Shown here one piece after another: positions 5,178-7,001 of a stretch of 7,001 nucleotides of DNA. Origin of the DNA: an uncultured Lachnoclostridium sp. (lineage in GTDB: Bacteria > Bacillota > Clostridia > Lachnospirales > Lachnospiraceae). A model generated the notes under the pieces. It did no database searches. It saw nothing but the letters and a program-made list of their open reading frames with translations, and had not been told where the DNA came from. The stretch lies in NCBI GenBank assembly GCA_958425285.1, contig CATZVV010000095.1, positions 1-7,001 on the forward strand, given 5' to 3'. Within the stretch, counting starts at the first letter, position 1. The number at the start of each line of letters is the position of its first letter. The position numbers were made by a program, and so were the translations under genes.

Positions 5178-5871
5178 ATGAAAATCGTAATTTTGGAGGG
5201 GGATTCTGTTGGAAGGGACGTATCCTGGGATAGACTAAAGAAATTTGGTAAAGTTATTTGCTATGCGGCAACCCCACAATCGCTTGTAGAGACAAGAATT
5301 CGTAAGGCAGATATAATTATCCCGAATAAGTGTAAAATTGGTTCGGGAAACCTGGAAACGGCAAAATGTTTGAAATTAATCTGTGAAGCAGCAACCGGAT
5401 ATAATAATATTGACCTGGAGATGTGCAGTGAGAAAAAAATTGCAGTAACAAATGTAAGGGGATATTCTACAGATGTAGTGGCTCAACATACATTTACTTT
5501 GCTGCTCGCTTTGTATGAAAAACTACAATATTATTCAGAGTGGGTTTCCTCGGGCTCGTATTCTGCGGGAGAGTCTTTTAGCAGAGTGGGGCCTCCTTTT
5601 TATGAATTTGGGACGCGGTTCCATTGTTAAGGAATCTGATTTGGCAATTGCCATAAATGAAAATGAGATTGCTGCTGCTGGGTTGGATGTATATGCTGTT
5701 GAACCATTGCCTTCAGATAGCCCTTTATTGACAATTAGAGACAAAAATCGTCTTTTAATGACACCACACATAGCGTGGACATCAGTGGAGGCCAGGATGC
5801 GGATGGTAGAGGAAATTGAAAAAAATATACAATCATGGATAAGTGGGAGTAAACGAAATCGCATTATATAA
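5178..5871 (+). pseudogene. D-2-hydroxyacid dehydrogenase, NAD-binding domain deleted and frame shifted
   Basis: Intact relatives (about 315 residues) reduce 2-keto acids to D-2-hydroxy acids with NAD(P)H. Here the first frame (5178-5630) encodes a normal N-terminal half: MKIVILEGD, CEAATGYNNID (69-79), STDVVAQHTFTLLLALYE (97-114) and the PFYEF segment. It then runs off into GTRFHC and stops at TAA 5628. From about 5596 a second frame carries the normal C-terminal part: LLFMNLGRGSIV, AAGLDVYAVEP, TPHIAWTSVEAR, ending at TAA 5869. The catalytic Arg (5614), Glu (5701) and His (5767) are all in this second frame. The GxGxxG Rossmann fold expected between the halves, about 85-90 residues, is absent. 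Neither fragment can bind NAD, so the gene should be dead. It follows the MATE gene by 21 bp with a good ribosome site, so its first fragment may still be translated. A sequencing or assembly error is possible but less likely, given the clean domain-sized loss. Confidence 0.9.
5595..5611 (+). other. Deletion junction inside the dehydrogenase pseudogene
   Basis: The run CCTTTTTATGAATTTGG reads as PFYEF in the upstream frame, where relatives have PFYEL just before the Rossmann fold. One base along it reads as LFMNLG, where relatives have the LLNLGRG motif just after the fold. An ancestral gene could have held two near-identical copies of about 15 bases, one at each place, and lost the sequence between them. 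The frame change implies a deletion of 3n+2 bases, probably around 260. Confidence 0.6.
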
Positions 5872-5941
5872 GGGCATGATTTACTTGTTAAGAGGCAGTA
5901 TACACCAATGCAACACAAAATATGGAATACCGGGCTTAGGC

Positions 5942-5970
5942 TTGCGCTGATTGAAAAATTAATGTACAAT
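5942..5970 (+). promoter_or_regulatory. Candidate dapL promoter
   Basis: TTGCGC (5942-5947) and TACAAT (5965-5970) are 17 bases apart. The -10 matches 5/6 and the -35 only 3/6. It would start RNA near 5977 with an 80-nt leader. The 184-bp gap before dapL shows no clear terminator, so read-through from the MATE transcript is also possible. I see no T-box or lysine riboswitch. Confidence 0.4.
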
Positions 5971-6055
5971 AAGAATCGAGACGTTTTAATGATGCACATA
6001 AGTGTGGAGATAAAAGTATGAAATAACACCGAAATCGTGTGGAACGGAGGAAGCT

Positions 6056-7001
6056 ATGTTTAAAATTAATGACAATTACTTAAAATTACCGGGAAGTTAT
6101 CTTTTTTCAACAATTGCAAAGAAGGTGAATGCTTTTGCAGAGGCAAATCCGGATAAAAAGATTATTCGTCTGGGCATTGGTGATGTGACACAGCCACTGG
6201 CACCCGCAGTGATTAGGCGAATGCATGAAGCGGTAGATGAAATGGCAGATGCTGCTACCTTTAAAGGGTATGCACCTGATCTGGGATATGAGTTTTTGCG
6301 TCAAACAATTGCAGATAATGACTATAAGGCAAGAGGGGTAGAGATCGCAATTGATGAGATTTTTATCAGTGACGGAGCCAAAAGTGATTCTGGTAACATT
6401 GGTGATATTTTTGCAAAGAATAATAAAATTGCAGTTTGTGATCCGGTTTATCCAGTTTATGTAGATACCAATGCAATGAGTGGAAGAACCGGGGAATATT
6501 TGAAGGATGAAGAAAGATGGAGCAATGTAATATATATGCCATGTACGTCAGAGAATCAATTTGTACCTGAATTGCCTTCTGAAGAGCCGGATATTATCTA
6601 TTTGTGCTGCCCAAACAATCCAACCGGAACAACATTAACAAAAGATCAGCTTCAAGTGTGGGTTGATTATGCAAATAAAGTTGGTGCAGTTATTATTTTT
6701 GATGCTGCATATGAAGCATATATTGCTGAACAGGATGTTCCTCATACCATTTATGAATGCGAAGGGGCAAAGGCTTGCGCCATTGAAATGCGCAGTTTTT
6801 CAAAGAATGCAGGATTTACAGGAACCAGACTTGGTTTTACAGTAATTCCGAAAGAATTAAAATCAGGTGATGTAACATTAAACAGCCTTTGGGCAAGACG
6901 TCATGGTACAAAGTTTAATGGTGCTCCATATATTATTCAGGCAGCGGGAGCAGCTGTTTATACCGAGGAAGGAAAACAGCAAACGAAGGAGCAGATTTCG
7001 T
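6056..7001 (+). CDS. dapL: LL-diaminopimelate aminotransferase, 3' end outside window
   Basis: This is the first 315 residues of an expected 400 or so. The enzyme, a fold-type I pyridoxal-phosphate aminotransferase in the cytoplasm, converts tetrahydrodipicolinate to LL-diaminopimelate in one step with glutamate. It thus bypasses the acylated (succinylase or acetylase) branches of lysine and peptidoglycan precursor synthesis. The opening MFKINDNYLKLPGSYLFS and LGIGDVTQPLAP (39-50) are typical DapL. Cofactor residues are visible: SDGAKSDSGN (105-114), PNNPTG (186-191), Asp216 and Tyr219 in DAAYEAY, and the Schiff-base Lys250 in SFSKNAGFTGTRLG with Arg258. Relatives often have Cys where Ser110 stands here (from memory), which is unlikely to matter. 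ATG 6056 follows GGAGG (6046-6050) with a 5-nt spacer. The frame stays open to the last base. A neighbouring dapA, dapB or dapF downstream would be worth seeing but lies outside the window. Confidence 0.95.
   Translation, partial: MFKINDNYLKLPGSYLFSTIAKKVNAFAEANPDKKIIRLGIGDVTQPLAPAVIRRMHEAVDEMADAATFKGYAPDLGYEFLRQTIADNDYKARGVEIAIDEIFISDGAKSDSGNIGDIFAKNNKIAVCDPVYPVYVDTNAMSGRTGEYLKDEERWSNVIYMPCTSENQFVPELPSEEPDIIYLCCPNNPTGTTLTKDQLQVWVDYANKVGAVIIFDAAYEAYIAEQDVPHTIYECEGAKACAIEMRSFSKNAGFTGTRLGFTVIPKELKSGDVTLNSLWARRHGTKFNGAPYIIQAAGAAVYTEEGKQQTKEQIS

Noticed and set aside
5989..6021. Ten-codon frame ahead of dapL as a possible lysine-sensing leader peptide
   Set aside because: It contains a single Lys, has no ribosome site, and no attenuator hairpins follow.
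5535..6029. Minus-strand 164-codon frame opposite the dehydrogenase pseudogene
   Set aside because: It is antisense to clear dehydrogenase motifs, has no ribosome site I can see, and resembles no family I know.
1..7001. A defence island, mobile element, CRISPR array or biosynthetic cluster
   Set aside because: No transposase, integrase, terminal repeats, spaced repeat array, toxin-antitoxin pair or biosynthetic enzymes are visible. The genes look like ordinary chromosomal units.

Overview
The window looks like chromosomal core DNA of a low-GC Gram-positive of the Clostridia, most likely a Lachnospiraceae-type gut anaerobe. The pointers are AT-rich intergenic DNA, strong GGAGG-type ribosome sites, a Gram-positive LexA (SOS) box, a DUF6465-type small basic protein, a Clostridia-type Y-family polymerase and the DapL route to diaminopimelate. 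The family assignments come from recognised motifs and recall of the families, not from a search. I see no CRISPR array, rRNA, tRNA, transposase, integrase or phage gene.

Layout. (1) 1-1326 (+): the 3' three quarters of an ABC exporter half-transporter, cut by the window edge. (2) 1431-1670 (-): a membrane-anchored, extremely acidic microprotein, convergent with the ABC gene. Facing terminator-like hairpins lie between the two. (3) 1671-2035: an AT-rich divergent intergenic region with small repeats and candidate promoters. (4) 2036-2368 (+): a small protein with a lysine-rich tail (DUF6465-like). It converges on (5) a Y-family DNA polymerase (dinB, 2451-3659, -), with a strong bidirectional hairpin and a second plus-strand terminator at the junction. 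(6) 3660-3815: a divergent promoter region. The dinB promoter there is covered by a near-consensus LexA box, and a separate promoter faces (7) a MATE efflux transporter (3816-5156, +) that starts with TTG. (8) 5178-5871 (+): a D-2-hydroxyacid dehydrogenase pseudogene just downstream of the MATE gene. (9) 6056-7001 (+): LL-diaminopimelate aminotransferase (dapL), open to the window end.

How the genes relate. Most are independent housekeeping or stress units rather than one pathway. The MATE gene and the dehydrogenase remnant, 21 bp apart, probably form one transcript. The dinB gene is a single-gene SOS unit. DapL feeds lysine and peptidoglycan synthesis.

The best-supported oddity is the dehydrogenase. 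Its NAD-binding domain is missing, and the reading frame changes exactly where the two flanking conserved motifs can both be read from the same roughly 15 bases. This suggests a deletion between short direct repeats. I do not see convincing evidence of a new multi-gene system. The acidic/basic divergent microprotein pair is the most open-ended observation.
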